Assembly (NCBI RefSeq): GCF_027213645.1
Contig: NZ_JAPWGL010000002.1
Coordinates: forward strand, 806,001 to 870,000
DNA from: Pedobacter rhodius
GTDB lineage: Bacteria > Bacteroidota > Bacteroidia > Sphingobacteriales > Sphingobacteriaceae
Length of the DNA: 64,000 bases
Reading direction: 5' to 3'
Of this stretch, positions 1 to 8,390 are shown piece by piece. How positions within the stretch are numbered: the first letter of the stretch is position 1; each line of letters opens with the position of its first letter. The position numbers and the translations under genes are program-made. The notes under the pieces were generated by a model. It searched no databases, had not been told where the DNA came from, and was given only the letters and a program-made list of their open reading frames with translations.

Positions 1-856
1 TCTTTTCTCTGAAACCGGCTTCGTCCGTTACAGTGCCTTCTCCAAATAATTTATCAAAAAATTCCTGGTTTAAATCTGATTCTTCTAAACGGTTAACATT
101 TTTTACGGTTAACTGAAAATTAGATTTTAATTCAGCGGCATCTCCTTCAGAAATATTTAATGCTTTTGCAATTACAGCCGCATCACCAAAAGCTTTCTGA
201 ATATCGATGGTTACAACATCATCCTTTTTCAAGCCCGTTAAAGACTTCAGTATATTTTTATCCGTAACCTGATCCAGGCGAAGTGTAGCTGTATTTGTAA
301 TTCCGCCTTCGAAAACGGAACCATCGGCACCTAATTGCACTAAATCTGCATATAAAACATCGCCTTCGGCAGAAGCTTCAGGGTTTGACATTTTACCATA
401 GCTACGGCGGATATTTTTAATACGGGTTTCTAAAGTTTCTTTATCGGCCTTAATTACATATTGAGTGAATTTATCTTTAGATGAAATATTCACATCAAAA
501 GCAGGTGCTAAACCTAATTCGTAATCAAATTCAAAATCATCTGTATTATCCCATTTGAAGTCTCTTGAATCGTCCATTTTAGGAAGTGGCTGACCTAAGA
601 TTTCTAATTTTTGCTCGGCTATGTAGTTTGATAAGGTGTCGTTTAACAAATTGTTAACCTCTTCTACCAAAATACTTTTACCATACATTCTTTTGATATG
701 AGATGCAGGCACCATCCCTTTACGGAAACCTGGTAGTTGCGCTTTTTTTGCCTGGTCTTTAATTGCTTTATCTACTTTTCCGGTATAATCTGCAGGTGCA
801 ATTTTGATTTTTACAACAGCATTTAAGTTGCCGGTTTTTTCCTGTGTAATATTCAT
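1..856 (-). CDS. tig: trigger factor, C-terminus cut by window edge
   Basis: Ribosome-associated chaperone and peptidyl-prolyl isomerase that binds nascent chains at the exit tunnel. Translating the minus strand from the ATG at 856 gives MNITQEKTGNLNAVVKIKIA, then GFRKGMVPASHIKRMYGKSI, the conserved ribosome-binding loop of the N-terminal domain (GFRKG), and then a PPIase-like stretch around residues 150-250. The frame stays open for about 285 codons to the window edge, so the C-terminal chaperone domain lies outside. It sits downstream of tRNA-Leu but is separated from it by a strong terminator, so it should have its own promoter. Identity rests on the GFRKG region and overall fit; high confidence. 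Confidence 0.93.
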   Translation of the reverse strand, partial: MNITQEKTGNLNAVVKIKIAPADYTGKVDKAIKDQAKKAQLPGFRKGMVPASHIKRMYGKSILVEEVNNLLNDTLSNYIAEQKLEILGQPLPKMDDSRDFKWDNTDDFEFDYELGLAPAFDVNISSKDKFTQYVIKADKETLETRIKNIRRSYGKMSNPEASAEGDVLYADLVQLGADGSVFEGGITNTATLRLDQVTDKNILKSLTGLKKDDVVTIDIQKAFGDAAVIAKALNISEGDAAELKSNFQLTVKNVNRLEESDLNQEFFDKLFGEGTVTDEAGFREK

Positions 857-876
857 TTCTTTTGAATCAACGTTTT

Positions 877-913
877 AAAAAACAAAACCGTTCCGATGTT
901 TAAATCGAAACGG
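877..913 (-). terminator. rho-independent terminator after tRNA-Leu
   Basis: On the minus strand a stem CCGTTTCGAT / ATCGGAACGG (one mismatch, 6-nt loop) is followed directly by a T-rich run (TTTTGTTTTTT). It lies between the tRNA gene and the trigger factor start and would end the tRNA transcript. Confidence 0.85.
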
Positions 914-927
914 CCTTTATCTTATTG

Positions 928-1009
928 TGCGGAAGAAGGGACTCGAACCCCCACGCCGTGAAGCGCCAGATCCTAAGTCTGGTGCGGCTACCAATTACGC
1001 CACTTCCGC
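928..1009 (-). tRNA. tRNA-Leu (anticodon TAG)
   Basis: The minus strand folds as a class II tRNA of 82 nt. The acceptor stem GCGGAAG pairs with CTTCCGC followed by discriminator A. The anticodon arm is CCAGA-CTTAGGA-TCTGG, giving anticodon TAG (reads CUA, leucine). A long variable arm (about CGCTTCACGGCG) fits tRNA-Leu, and the T loop is TTCGAGT. CCA is not encoded; the bases after the discriminator are CAATAAG. Confidence 0.95.
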
Positions 1010-1031
1010 AGTTAGGATTTATTAAGGACTG

Positions 1032-1063
1032 CAAAGATAGAAATTAGAATGAAACTTCAAAAA
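1032..1063 (-). promoter_or_regulatory. Bacteroidota-type promoter of tRNA-Leu
   Basis: On the minus strand TTTTTG (1063-1058) is followed after 18 nt by TATCTTTG (1039-1032). This matches the Bacteroidota sigma-A pattern TTTG / TAnnTTTG. The -7 box lies 22 bp upstream of the mature tRNA 5' end. Confidence 0.7.
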
Positions 1064-1212
1064 GGATTTACAATATTTTATGAATTATTTTAGAAATAAA
1101 ATGCTAAGTAATTAAGGCTAAGACAGAATCATTTAAAAAATAAAATTCAAAAAACAGTCAGGATTTGTTTCGTACAATTCAAATCTGCATTTGTATAGTC
1201 CATTTTGCATCA

Positions 1213-1515
1213 TTATAACTTTATCAATGATACATCGACAAGTTCAGGCCCGCCTTCTAATGGATAGCCGGGAACCTTTTTACCTTTAATGGTTACCTTT
1301 TTATCTAAATACAAATCGAGATTAATTCCGCTCGCCTTCAGTGCATAGGTTTTGTTTTCAGCCTTTAAAATATGTGTGCCATACTGAAAGGTTGTCATGC
1401 CTAATTTTTGAATTGTCCCGGTCGCAGTAACACGAGTTGCCATGCTCGAATCTTTAAACGAAGTACATCCTGAAACGACAGCAACGAATAGAGATAAAAT
1501 GATAAGCTTTTTCAT
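1213..1515 (-). CDS. small putative lipoprotein, unknown function
   Basis: A 100-residue protein beginning MKKLIILSLFVAVVSGC, a lipoprotein signal peptide with the lipobox VSGC, so it is expected to be a lipid-anchored envelope protein. The mature part (TATGTIQKLGMTTFQYGTHI, YALKASGINLDLYLDKKVTI, GYPLEGGPELVDVSLIKL) is rich in beta-prone segments and resembles small OB-like beta-barrel lipoproteins, but I do not recognise a family. It follows the BtuF-like gene by 60 bp on the same strand and could be the last gene of that transcript. Confidence 0.7.
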   Translation of the reverse strand: MKKLIILSLFVAVVSGCTSFKDSSMATRVTATGTIQKLGMTTFQYGTHILKAENKTYALKASGINLDLYLDKKVTIKGKKVPGYPLEGGPELVDVSLIKL

Positions 1516-1575
1516 AGCAGAGATTTAAAATTTATGATTGGATGCCGTAAATCTAAAAGAAATAACAGTAAAAGA

Positions 1576-2376
1576 TTAGGAAAGTTCTTTTTGAAATTCG
1601 AAAAAATACTGAACGGCCTTTACCAAACGACTGCCATACCAGCTAAACATTTCACCATCAACCAGCATCACTTTAGCGTTGGGGATTGCCTTTTGTATTT
1701 CTTCGATATGTTTTTCTTTAAAAGGATAAGGCTCTGAGGAAAGGAGAATCAGTTCACAGCTTGTCGTTTCCAGTTCTGCCAGGGTCATTTCGGGATAACG
1801 CTCCTGATTAACGACGTTAATCATGCCATTGGTTGACAGCACATCATCAATAAAAGTATTTTTACCTGCGGCCATGAAAGGTTTACGCCAGATAAGGTAG
1901 GCTACCCTTATCCCCGTGAAGGGCGCTTTACCAGCAAGTGTTTTTAAATCATTAAATCCTGAAGCAATTAAATGATTCAGATAAGATGCTTCCGGCGCTC
2001 TGTCTACCAATTCACCAATTTCTGTAATGGTTTTCATGGCATCATCTAAAGTAAATATATCGCTCATCCAAACCGGGAAAAATTCAGCAAGTTCCTCTAT
2101 ATCACTTCGCGTATTTTCTTCTTTATTACCGATGATTAAATCGGGTTTTAGATCTTTTATTAAATCGATGTTAAGCTTTTTTGTTCCGCCAACTTTGGTG
2201 CGCGCTGCAAACTTATCTATCGGGTGAATACAGAATTTAGTTAATCCGATGATTTCACTATCTAAACCCAAATCGAATAGCAACTCTGTTTGAGAAGGCA
2301 CGATAGAAATAATCCGCTTTGGCGGAAAGTTAATTGTTACTTCCCGCCCCATTCCATCTGTAAAAGACTTTTGCAT
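1576..2376 (-). CDS. BtuF-like helical-backbone substrate-binding protein without signal peptide
   Basis: A 266-residue protein of the class III periplasmic-binding fold (BtuF/FhuD type). Visible family features are KRIISIVPSQTELLFDLGLD (residues about 20-39), GLTKFCIHP, the KVGGTKKLNIDLIKDLKPDL segment that leads into the second strand of lobe 1, and a long linker helix around 115-150. Relatives bind vitamin B12, haem or siderophores for ABC importers. Here there is no signal peptide or lipobox: the protein starts MQKSFTDGMGREVTINFP, so it is predicted to be cytoplasmic. No importer permease or TonB receptor is adjacent; the upstream FtsX-type permeases are not importers. Substrate unknown. 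The ATG is favoured because a TACCTTTG box sits just 4 bp before it. Confidence 0.8.
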   Translation of the reverse strand: MQKSFTDGMGREVTINFPPKRIISIVPSQTELLFDLGLDSEIIGLTKFCIHPIDKFAARTKVGGTKKLNIDLIKDLKPDLIIGNKEENTRSDIEELAEFFPVWMSDIFTLDDAMKTITEIGELVDRAPEASYLNHLIASGFNDLKTLAGKAPFTGIRVAYLIWRKPFMAAGKNTFIDDVLSTNGMINVVNQERYPEMTLAELETTSCELILLSSEPYPFKEKHIEEIQKAIPNAKVMLVDGEMFSWYGSRLVKAVQYFFEFQKELS

Positions 2377-2380
2377 GGAG

Positions 2381-2388
2381 CAAAGGTA
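2381..2388 (-). promoter_or_regulatory. -7 box abutting the start codon of the BtuF-like gene
   Basis: TACCTTTG on the minus strand matches TAnnTTTG and ends 4 bp before the ATG at 2376, so a transcript from it would be leaderless or nearly so. No good -33 TTTG is visible, so this is a moderate call. It would give the binding protein expression independent of the permease array. Confidence 0.45.
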
Positions 2389-2417
2389 ATTTAATCGCAG
2401 GTAATAAATAATATTGC

Positions 2418-4889
2418 TTATTCATATTTCAGAGCCTTAACAGGGTTTTCTTTAATTGCTCTTATACTCTGCAAGCTCACGGTTAGTATTGTAATTAGTA
2501 TTATTGATAGATTAACCACTAAAAATACGGTTATGGGCATATTTATTCGATATGCAAAAGTGCCAAACCATTTTTGCATGTAAATAAAGGCAAGAATATC
2601 TGCTAAAAACATTGCAATCAAAACCAATTTAACAAAGTCTGCGTTAAGCAATTTGAGCAGTGATGTTGTTGTGGCGCCAAGGATTCGGCGGACTGCAATT
2701 TCTTTTATACGCATTTTAGCATTAAAAGCTGCAAAACCTACTAAGCCGAAGATTGATATTACCAAAGTAACCACTCCAAAAGAGAAAATAATTTTTTCGC
2801 TGATTTCGTAACTGCTATTCATTTTTGCAAATACCTCGTCTGCATAAAGAAATTTTGGATTTGCCCCCGGGTCAATATTTTTCCATGCGATTTTAATATC
2901 TGCAACTGTTTTCTGAAGGTTATGAGTTTTCAGACGAAAAATAATACTTCTCCGCCAATGTGTCGGATAGTCGCTTACTAAATAAGCTGTAGGCATAATA
3001 GCACTTTCAAAACCATAAGCCTGAATATCTTTTAATACGCCAACTACATTAACTTTTACTTTCTCATCATTTCTGTCTATAATTATTTGAGTGTTGTTTT
3101 TTGATAAGCCAAGTTGCTTAAATGCAGTTTCGTTTAAAACAATACTTTGTGTAGAATCGCTCGCTAATAAATTATAATCATAGCCCCTGCCCTTGATAAT
3201 CTCTGCACCAATTGTTTGGAAATAATTTGGGTCAATGTACCTGGATTCGACACTTAATGTATTGTTATTGTAAGTGATATTATCTTCAAAACCCGAATCG
3301 TTAATTGGTTGTTCAGTTGCTCGCGTAACAGCGGCAACACCATCGATTGACAACAATCTGCTTTTGATTCCCTCGAAACCCGCAGGATTTAATTTTCGTT
3401 TTTCAAAACCCGCAATGCTTACAGACATTAGCTGATCTTTAGCTAGACCAATATCTTTTTGTTTCATGAAGCTAAGTTGAGCGAACATAACGCCAAAGCT
3501 AATAACCAATGCAATTGCTACCGTAAACTGAAATATAACGAGTCCTTTCCTTAAGCTGCCGATTTGGTTTGAAGTAGAGAAATTTCCTTTTAAAACCCTC
3601 GCAGGTAGAAATCTTGCCAAAACAATTGCAGGATAGGCACCTGATAAAAATAAAATAGCAATTAAAATTAAACCAACCTGACCGAGAATTGACCAGGTAT
3701 GAGAAGAATTAAAAAGCACTAAATTATCTGTTAAAATATAATTTACCTGAGGCAAAAGCAATTCGGCAAAAATTAAAGCAAATAAGAAAGCTATAAAGCA
3801 CTGAATGCCCGTTTCTGTAAAAAACTGTTGAATCAGACTCCATTTGTAAGCGCCTAAAACTTTTTTAACGCCAACTTCTTTAGCTCTGGTTTGTGCTAAA
3901 ACCAAGGCCAGATTAGTATAGTTTATACAAGAGATGATGATTAAAAATGAAGCCAGGGCACATAAAATATAAATTGTGTTTTCTTTAGGATTTGTGGTAT
4001 AAAAATTACTTAAATTGAGGTTGGATATTGTTTCTGTAATTAGTTTTATCGAAGTAATGCCCTCTTTTTCTTTCAGAATTTTAAGTGCCTGACTTTTTGT
4101 TAGCTTAAGATTTGCGTTACTATTGCCGTTTTGAAATTTTGCTAAAGCAATAATATAGGCATCATTTATTTTATAAATAACTTCTTCTGTATTAAAACCA
4201 TTTTTTAGTTTAAAAATAGTTGTAAACGGCGTAGTAGAAATTTGATTTCCGTACGCAGATAAATCATCTCCTTTGATAAAATCAAAGCCAAAAGATGAAG
4301 GTTGCGTTCTGTCATCCCAAACAGCTTTTATTACTAAAGATGCTTCGGGAAAATTAACACCTCTGTTGTTTAATAAAACTTTACCGAGCACCTCAGCAGT
4401 TCCGAAAATTTTCACAGCAGCAGAATAACTGATTGCTACCGAATTTTTATCTGAATAAATATCTTCCATCCTGCCGCGAATGGCCTGCAAAGGATAAACT
4501 TTAAAAAAGTTGCTATCCACAGCTGCATATTCAAAGAGATTACTGTTTTCTTTATCCTGCTTATTTGTTCTTAAATCTAATTTTCGACCATCGATGCCAC
4601 CAATGGCTACTGCTTCCACTTCAGGAATTTGCTCATCAATTACCTGCGAAAGCAAACCTTTAATTTTGGTTCCCTTATTTTCTGCTCCGTTTTTGGTAAA
4701 ATCTGCTGAAACGATAAAGGTTCGTTTTAAAGCCGGGTTCCATTTATCATATCCTGTCTCTTTGTTTATATAAAGCAGAATAATCATAAATCCCGCCAAA
4801 CCAATGGCTAAACCAAAGATATTAATGGCAGCATAAGTTTTATTTTTCCAAAGATTTCGCCAGGCGATTTTTAAATTCAGTTTAAACAT
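2418..4889 (-). CDS. FtsX/MacB-like ABC permease (seventh and last of the array)
   Basis: An 823-residue inner-membrane permease of the MacB/FtsX superfamily, the type that uses ATP to drive periplasmic conformational change rather than import. It has the double-length Bacteroidota layout: one TM near residues 20-42, a MacB_PCD periplasmic domain (about 45-290), an FtsX block with TMs near 305-330, 362-382 and 405-428, then a second copy (TM about 450-470, a second periplasmic domain, and three TMs in the last 150 residues). The FtsX hallmark occurs twice: RAKEVGVKKVLGA (335-347) and RIKEIAVRRILGA. It ends PVKALKYE like its paralogues. Only 24 bp separate it from the ATPase upstream, with no spacer repeat, so these two probably form a dedicated transporter. 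Confidence 0.9.
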   Translation of the reverse strand: MFKLNLKIAWRNLWKNKTYAAINIFGLAIGLAGFMIILLYINKETGYDKWNPALKRTFIVSADFTKNGAENKGTKIKGLLSQVIDEQIPEVEAVAIGGIDGRKLDLRTNKQDKENSNLFEYAAVDSNFFKVYPLQAIRGRMEDIYSDKNSVAISYSAAVKIFGTAEVLGKVLLNNRGVNFPEASLVIKAVWDDRTQPSSFGFDFIKGDDLSAYGNQISTTPFTTIFKLKNGFNTEEVIYKINDAYIIALAKFQNGNSNANLKLTKSQALKILKEKEGITSIKLITETISNLNLSNFYTTNPKENTIYILCALASFLIIISCINYTNLALVLAQTRAKEVGVKKVLGAYKWSLIQQFFTETGIQCFIAFLFALIFAELLLPQVNYILTDNLVLFNSSHTWSILGQVGLILIAILFLSGAYPAIVLARFLPARVLKGNFSTSNQIGSLRKGLVIFQFTVAIALVISFGVMFAQLSFMKQKDIGLAKDQLMSVSIAGFEKRKLNPAGFEGIKSRLLSIDGVAAVTRATEQPINDSGFEDNITYNNNTLSVESRYIDPNYFQTIGAEIIKGRGYDYNLLASDSTQSIVLNETAFKQLGLSKNNTQIIIDRNDEKVKVNVVGVLKDIQAYGFESAIMPTAYLVSDYPTHWRRSIIFRLKTHNLQKTVADIKIAWKNIDPGANPKFLYADEVFAKMNSSYEISEKIIFSFGVVTLVISIFGLVGFAAFNAKMRIKEIAVRRILGATTTSLLKLLNADFVKLVLIAMFLADILAFIYMQKWFGTFAYRINMPITVFLVVNLSIILITILTVSLQSIRAIKENPVKALKYE

Positions 4890-4913
4890 AAGAGCATATT
4901 AATAGTAAACGGG

Positions 4914-5609
4914 TTAAATCTTTACGCTATCCCTAACGGCGACATCGTCTTTTACAACACCATCGGCAATATGTAAAATCCTGTTTCCGTACTCTGCATT
5001 TTTTTCAGAATGAGTTACCTGAATAATGGTTATGCCTTCTTCCTTATTTAGTTTTTGAAAAAGTTGCATAATTTCTTCTGCCTGGGCAGATTGCAAATTA
5101 CCCGTTGGTTCATCGGCGAGGATAATTGAAGGTTGTGCAGCTAAAGCTCTTGCAATACCAACCAATTGTTGTTGTCCGCCGGAAAGCTGATTAGGAAACA
5201 AATCTTTTTTGGCGACGATGTTAAACCTGTCGAGCAAATCGGCTATTCTGCTTTTGCGTTCGGAACTGCCAATCTTTTTATAAAGCAATGGCGCTTCTAT
5301 ATTCTCATAAACGGTCATTTCATCAATCAGGTGATAAGCCTGAAATACAAAGCCGATATGGTTTCGATAAAGTTCAATGCGTTTACGTTCGTTAAGGTTG
5401 GTTACATCTTCGTCCATAAATTCATAATTACCATAAGTTGGTTCTTCGAGCATACCTAAAATATTGAGTAAGGTAGATTTCCCGGCTCCGGATGGTCCCA
5501 TTATGGATACAAATTCGCCTTGTTTAATGGTTGTGGTTACATGGCGCAAAACATAATGTTTAATGCCTTTGCTTGAATAATATTTTTCGATGTTTTTTAG
5601 TTGTATCAT
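4914..5609 (-). CDS. LolD/MacB-type ABC ATPase with altered D-loop
   Basis: A 231-residue ATP-binding subunit for an FtsX-type transporter. Walker [10 protein letters not shown] is at about 38-46, the Q-loop at FVFQ (87-90), signature LSGGQQQ (142-148), Walker B IILADE (162-167) and switch histidine in VTH (198-200). The X-loop/Q-loop region ([13 protein letters not shown]) is typical of the LolD/MacB family. Two oddities: the D-loop reads NLQS instead of the usual NLDS, and the signature helix reads LVGIARAL where paralogues have RVAVARAL. Walker and signature residues are intact, so ATP hydrolysis is still expected. It overlaps nothing, and the permease follows 24 bp downstream. Confidence 0.92.
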   Translation of the reverse strand: MIQLKNIEKYYSSKGIKHYVLRHVTTTIKQGEFVSIMGPSGAGKSTLLNILGMLEEPTYGNYEFMDEDVTNLNERKRIELYRNHIGFVFQAYHLIDEMTVYENIEAPLLYKKIGSSERKSRIADLLDRFNIVAKKDLFPNQLSGGQQQLVGIARALAAQPSIILADEPTGNLQSAQAEEIMQLFQKLNKEEGITIIQVTHSEKNAEYGNRILHIADGVVKDDVAVRDSVKI

Positions 5610-5613
5610 TTTT

Positions 5614-5747
5614 TAGTATCAAGTATTTAGTAGCAAGTATCAAGACATTAGCAAGTCGCTTTAGCCTTTCCGCTTATATTAGTATCAAGTAATTAGTATC
5701 GGGTATCAAGGCACCCGCTTTTCGCTTTGGTCTTTCAGCTTTTAGCT
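5614..5747. repeat. short-word spacer repeat between permease and ATPase genes
   Basis: Degenerate tandem words: AGTATCAAGTATTTAGTAGC, repeated as AGTATCAAGTAATTAGTATC and GGGTATCAAGGC, alternating with GCTTTAGCCTTTCCGCTT and TCGCTTTGGTCTTTCAGC. The block fills practically the whole 138-bp gap. The same word family recurs in at least eight other gaps of the window. Confidence 0.85.
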
Positions 5748-8174
5748 TTATTCATATTTAAGTGCATTTACAGGGTCGGTTACCGCTGCCTTTCTCGCCT
5801 GAATACTTACCGTTAAAATGGCTATTATAACCGAGATTAACGTAGCAGCAATAAATGGAAAAACAGGCATGTCTATCCGGTAAGCAAAACCGTCGAGCCA
5901 TTTTTTAACAATGATATAAGCAATTGGCCAGCTTATCAAATTAGCTGCTATAACTAATGTCAGGAAAGATTTGTTTAACAGGTTTACTATTTGAATGTTG
6001 GAAGCACCAAGCACTTTTCTAACTGCAATTTCTTTTGTTCTTCGCTTAGCTACAAATGTTGAAAGCGCAAATAAACCCAGCAAGGATAATGATACGGAAA
6101 CTATGCTGAAGAGAATTATCATATTCATAAAACGATTATTTTCTTCCAGACTCTTCGAAAATTCATCATCCATTGATGTGTATTCCATCGGAAAATCGGG
6201 ATAAAGTATTTTCCATTCATTTTCGATTTTGCTTATCAGCTCTTTATATTTTGAGGTATTGAACCGGACCAGCAAATTATTTGTATTTGAAGTTCCGCCT
6301 AAGCTTGTTACTTTGTAAACTGTAGGCAATACAGCTTTATCGAAACCTTCGTTATGGTAATTTTTTATAATGCCAACTATTTGGAAAATATTAGTTTTCC
6401 CTTCCCAATCTACTTTACCATATGTTTGCCCGATCAAATTTTTGCCAAATAAATTTGCTGCCGCTTCATTTAAAACAACGGTATTAACGGTATCTTGCTT
6501 GTACTCTTTCGAAAAAATGCGGCCTTGCATTACTTTAACACCAAGTGCAGGTAAGGCGTCCATTGTAACTGTAACTGTATTAAGGTTAATTGCATTCCCT
6601 TTATACTTAACTTCTTCGGGTACATTAAATGCATTGCCCATTATCTGAGTAGTTGTGGCAACATATTCAACACCCGGAATCTTTTTAAGACGCTCTGCAA
6701 AATCATCTTCATAATTGGTTTTTATGTTAATCAGATTTCCCCGTTCAAAGCCCAAGTCTTTGTTGTTCATATATCGGGATTGCATTTCCATTACACCGAT
6801 AGAGATAATAAATGTAACGGAGATTATAAATTGAAAAATCACCAACACGTTACGCAATGCAATACCCTTCAATCCATTTTCATAATTTCCTTTAAGTACG
6901 GATACGGGATTGAAATTTGATAAAATCCAGGCCGGGTAAAAACCTGCAAGCAATGTTACAAAAACAAATAAACCAAACAGCTGACTGATCATAACAAACA
7001 ATTGAGCATTATGCCAGAAACTTAAATCGACCTTGAAATGATTGTTAAATGCAGGCAATACAACCTCAATTAAAATGATGCAAAGAAATAATGATATGAC
7101 ACTTTGCATAGCCGATTCGATTAAAAACTGCCAGGTTAGTTGCCTTTTATAAGAACCAAGCACCTTTTTTACGCCGACTTCTTTTGCCCGTTGAACAGAT
7201 TGAGCCGTTGCTAGATTAATAAAGTTTATAACGGACACCAATAATAAAAATGCCGAAATAGCCATTACCGGTTTCAATTTATCAAACCAGCCTGATGTGT
7301 ACGGCGGGTTAGAATGAACCGTTTCAATGGGGATAACCTTTAAACCGGGCGACTTACCATCTTTGTAAATATCGTTATAACTCTTTTTTTGCCCGTTTAA
7401 AAGATTCTTTTTAAAATCCACATATAATTTTTGCAACGTTTGGTTCAAAACCGCTGTATCGCTCGATTTATTCAACTTCGTATAAACAAGGCAGTAATTA
7501 TTATTAGTAGGGTTTTCCGGGTCTTTATCTTTATTCCCGGTCCTCGTAATTGCATTAAAACTTACACTTTGCGGAAATTTCGGGTCAGCAACAATTCCTG
7601 TTATCGTTAACGCAGTACCTTTATCACTTCTCCACCTAACAATTTTAATCGTTTTCCCTAACACTTTTGTTGTTCCGAAAAGCTGCATTGCCAGACTCTC
7701 CTTCAAAACTATTGTTTCCTTATTTTCGAGTGCTTTATCTGCACTGCCCTGCAAGAACTGATAAGGAAACACTTTAAAGAAACTGCTGTCAGAATCTTTA
7801 ATTTTGCTGATTATAACAGGGTCCGCATTATCAACTTTTAGTGAAAAGCCATTGCTAAAACCCCAGTCGTTATCTACTTTAGTTACTGCAACAGCCTGGG
7901 GCAACTTACTTCTTATCAAATTAGCAATCCTGCTGTTTGATATTTCGTTCCAATGTTCCTTATTATCGGGCGTAAAAAAATCATGCCGTTCTCTTATTTG
8001 ATACACGTTTTTTAAGTCGGTTGACCAGGTATCGTAACTTTCCTCGTGGTTGATGTATAAAAGCATTAATACAAAGGCCGTTAATCCAAGTGCTAATCCT
8101 CCAATATTAATGGCTGCATAAACCTTATTTTTCCAAAGGTTTCGCCAGGCGATTTTTAAGTTTAGTTTGAACAT
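5748..8174 (-). CDS. FtsX/MacB-like ABC permease (sixth of the array)
   Basis: An 808-residue permease with the same double FtsX architecture as its neighbours: N-terminal TM about 20-42 (INIGGLALGLTAFVLMLLYI), large periplasmic domain to about 305, TM cluster about 310-445, second TM/periplasmic/TM unit to the end. FtsX hallmarks are RAKEVGVKKVLGS and RTKEIAVRKVLGA. It ends DPVNALKYE. Among the paralogues its second hallmark and C-terminus look most like those of the 8391-10781 protein. It begins ATG TTC AAA CTA AAC, preceded by spacer repeat rather than by an obvious ribosome-binding site. Substrate not inferable. Confidence 0.9.
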   Translation of the reverse strand: MFKLNLKIAWRNLWKNKVYAAINIGGLALGLTAFVLMLLYINHEESYDTWSTDLKNVYQIRERHDFFTPDNKEHWNEISNSRIANLIRSKLPQAVAVTKVDNDWGFSNGFSLKVDNADPVIISKIKDSDSSFFKVFPYQFLQGSADKALENKETIVLKESLAMQLFGTTKVLGKTIKIVRWRSDKGTALTITGIVADPKFPQSVSFNAITRTGNKDKDPENPTNNNYCLVYTKLNKSSDTAVLNQTLQKLYVDFKKNLLNGQKKSYNDIYKDGKSPGLKVIPIETVHSNPPYTSGWFDKLKPVMAISAFLLLVSVINFINLATAQSVQRAKEVGVKKVLGSYKRQLTWQFLIESAMQSVISLFLCIILIEVVLPAFNNHFKVDLSFWHNAQLFVMISQLFGLFVFVTLLAGFYPAWILSNFNPVSVLKGNYENGLKGIALRNVLVIFQFIISVTFIISIGVMEMQSRYMNNKDLGFERGNLINIKTNYEDDFAERLKKIPGVEYVATTTQIMGNAFNVPEEVKYKGNAINLNTVTVTMDALPALGVKVMQGRIFSKEYKQDTVNTVVLNEAAANLFGKNLIGQTYGKVDWEGKTNIFQIVGIIKNYHNEGFDKAVLPTVYKVTSLGGTSNTNNLLVRFNTSKYKELISKIENEWKILYPDFPMEYTSMDDEFSKSLEENNRFMNMIILFSIVSVSLSLLGLFALSTFVAKRRTKEIAVRKVLGASNIQIVNLLNKSFLTLVIAANLISWPIAYIIVKKWLDGFAYRIDMPVFPFIAATLISVIIAILTVSIQARKAAVTDPVNALKYE

Positions 8175-8177
8175 ATT

Positions 8178-8390
8178 AGTATCAAGTATTTAGTAGCAAG
8201 TATCAAGACACCGGCTTTTTGCTTTAGTCTTTCAGCTTATGTCAGTATCAGGTATTTAGTATCAAGTATCAAGATACCGACCTTTTGCTTTAGTCTTTGG
8301 TCTTTCAGCTTATATTAGTATCAAGTAGTCAGTATCGAGTATCAAGAAACCGGCTTTTCCCTTTAGTCTTTGGTCTTTAAGCTTTTCGCT
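8178..8390. repeat. short-word spacer repeat, longest copy in the array
   Basis: About 213 bp holding three successive cycles of the unit: AGTATCAAGTATTTAGTAGC, CAAGACACCGGCTTTTTGC and TTTAGTCTTTCAGCTTAT. The cycles differ by point changes and small indels. It sits between the stop of one permease and the start of the next and contains no ORF of note. Confidence 0.85.

Noticed and set aside
1576..4889. A vitamin B12 importer formed by the BtuF-like protein and the adjacent ABC genes
   Set aside because: The neighbouring permeases are FtsX/MacB-like, not BtuC-like, and the binding protein has no export signal.
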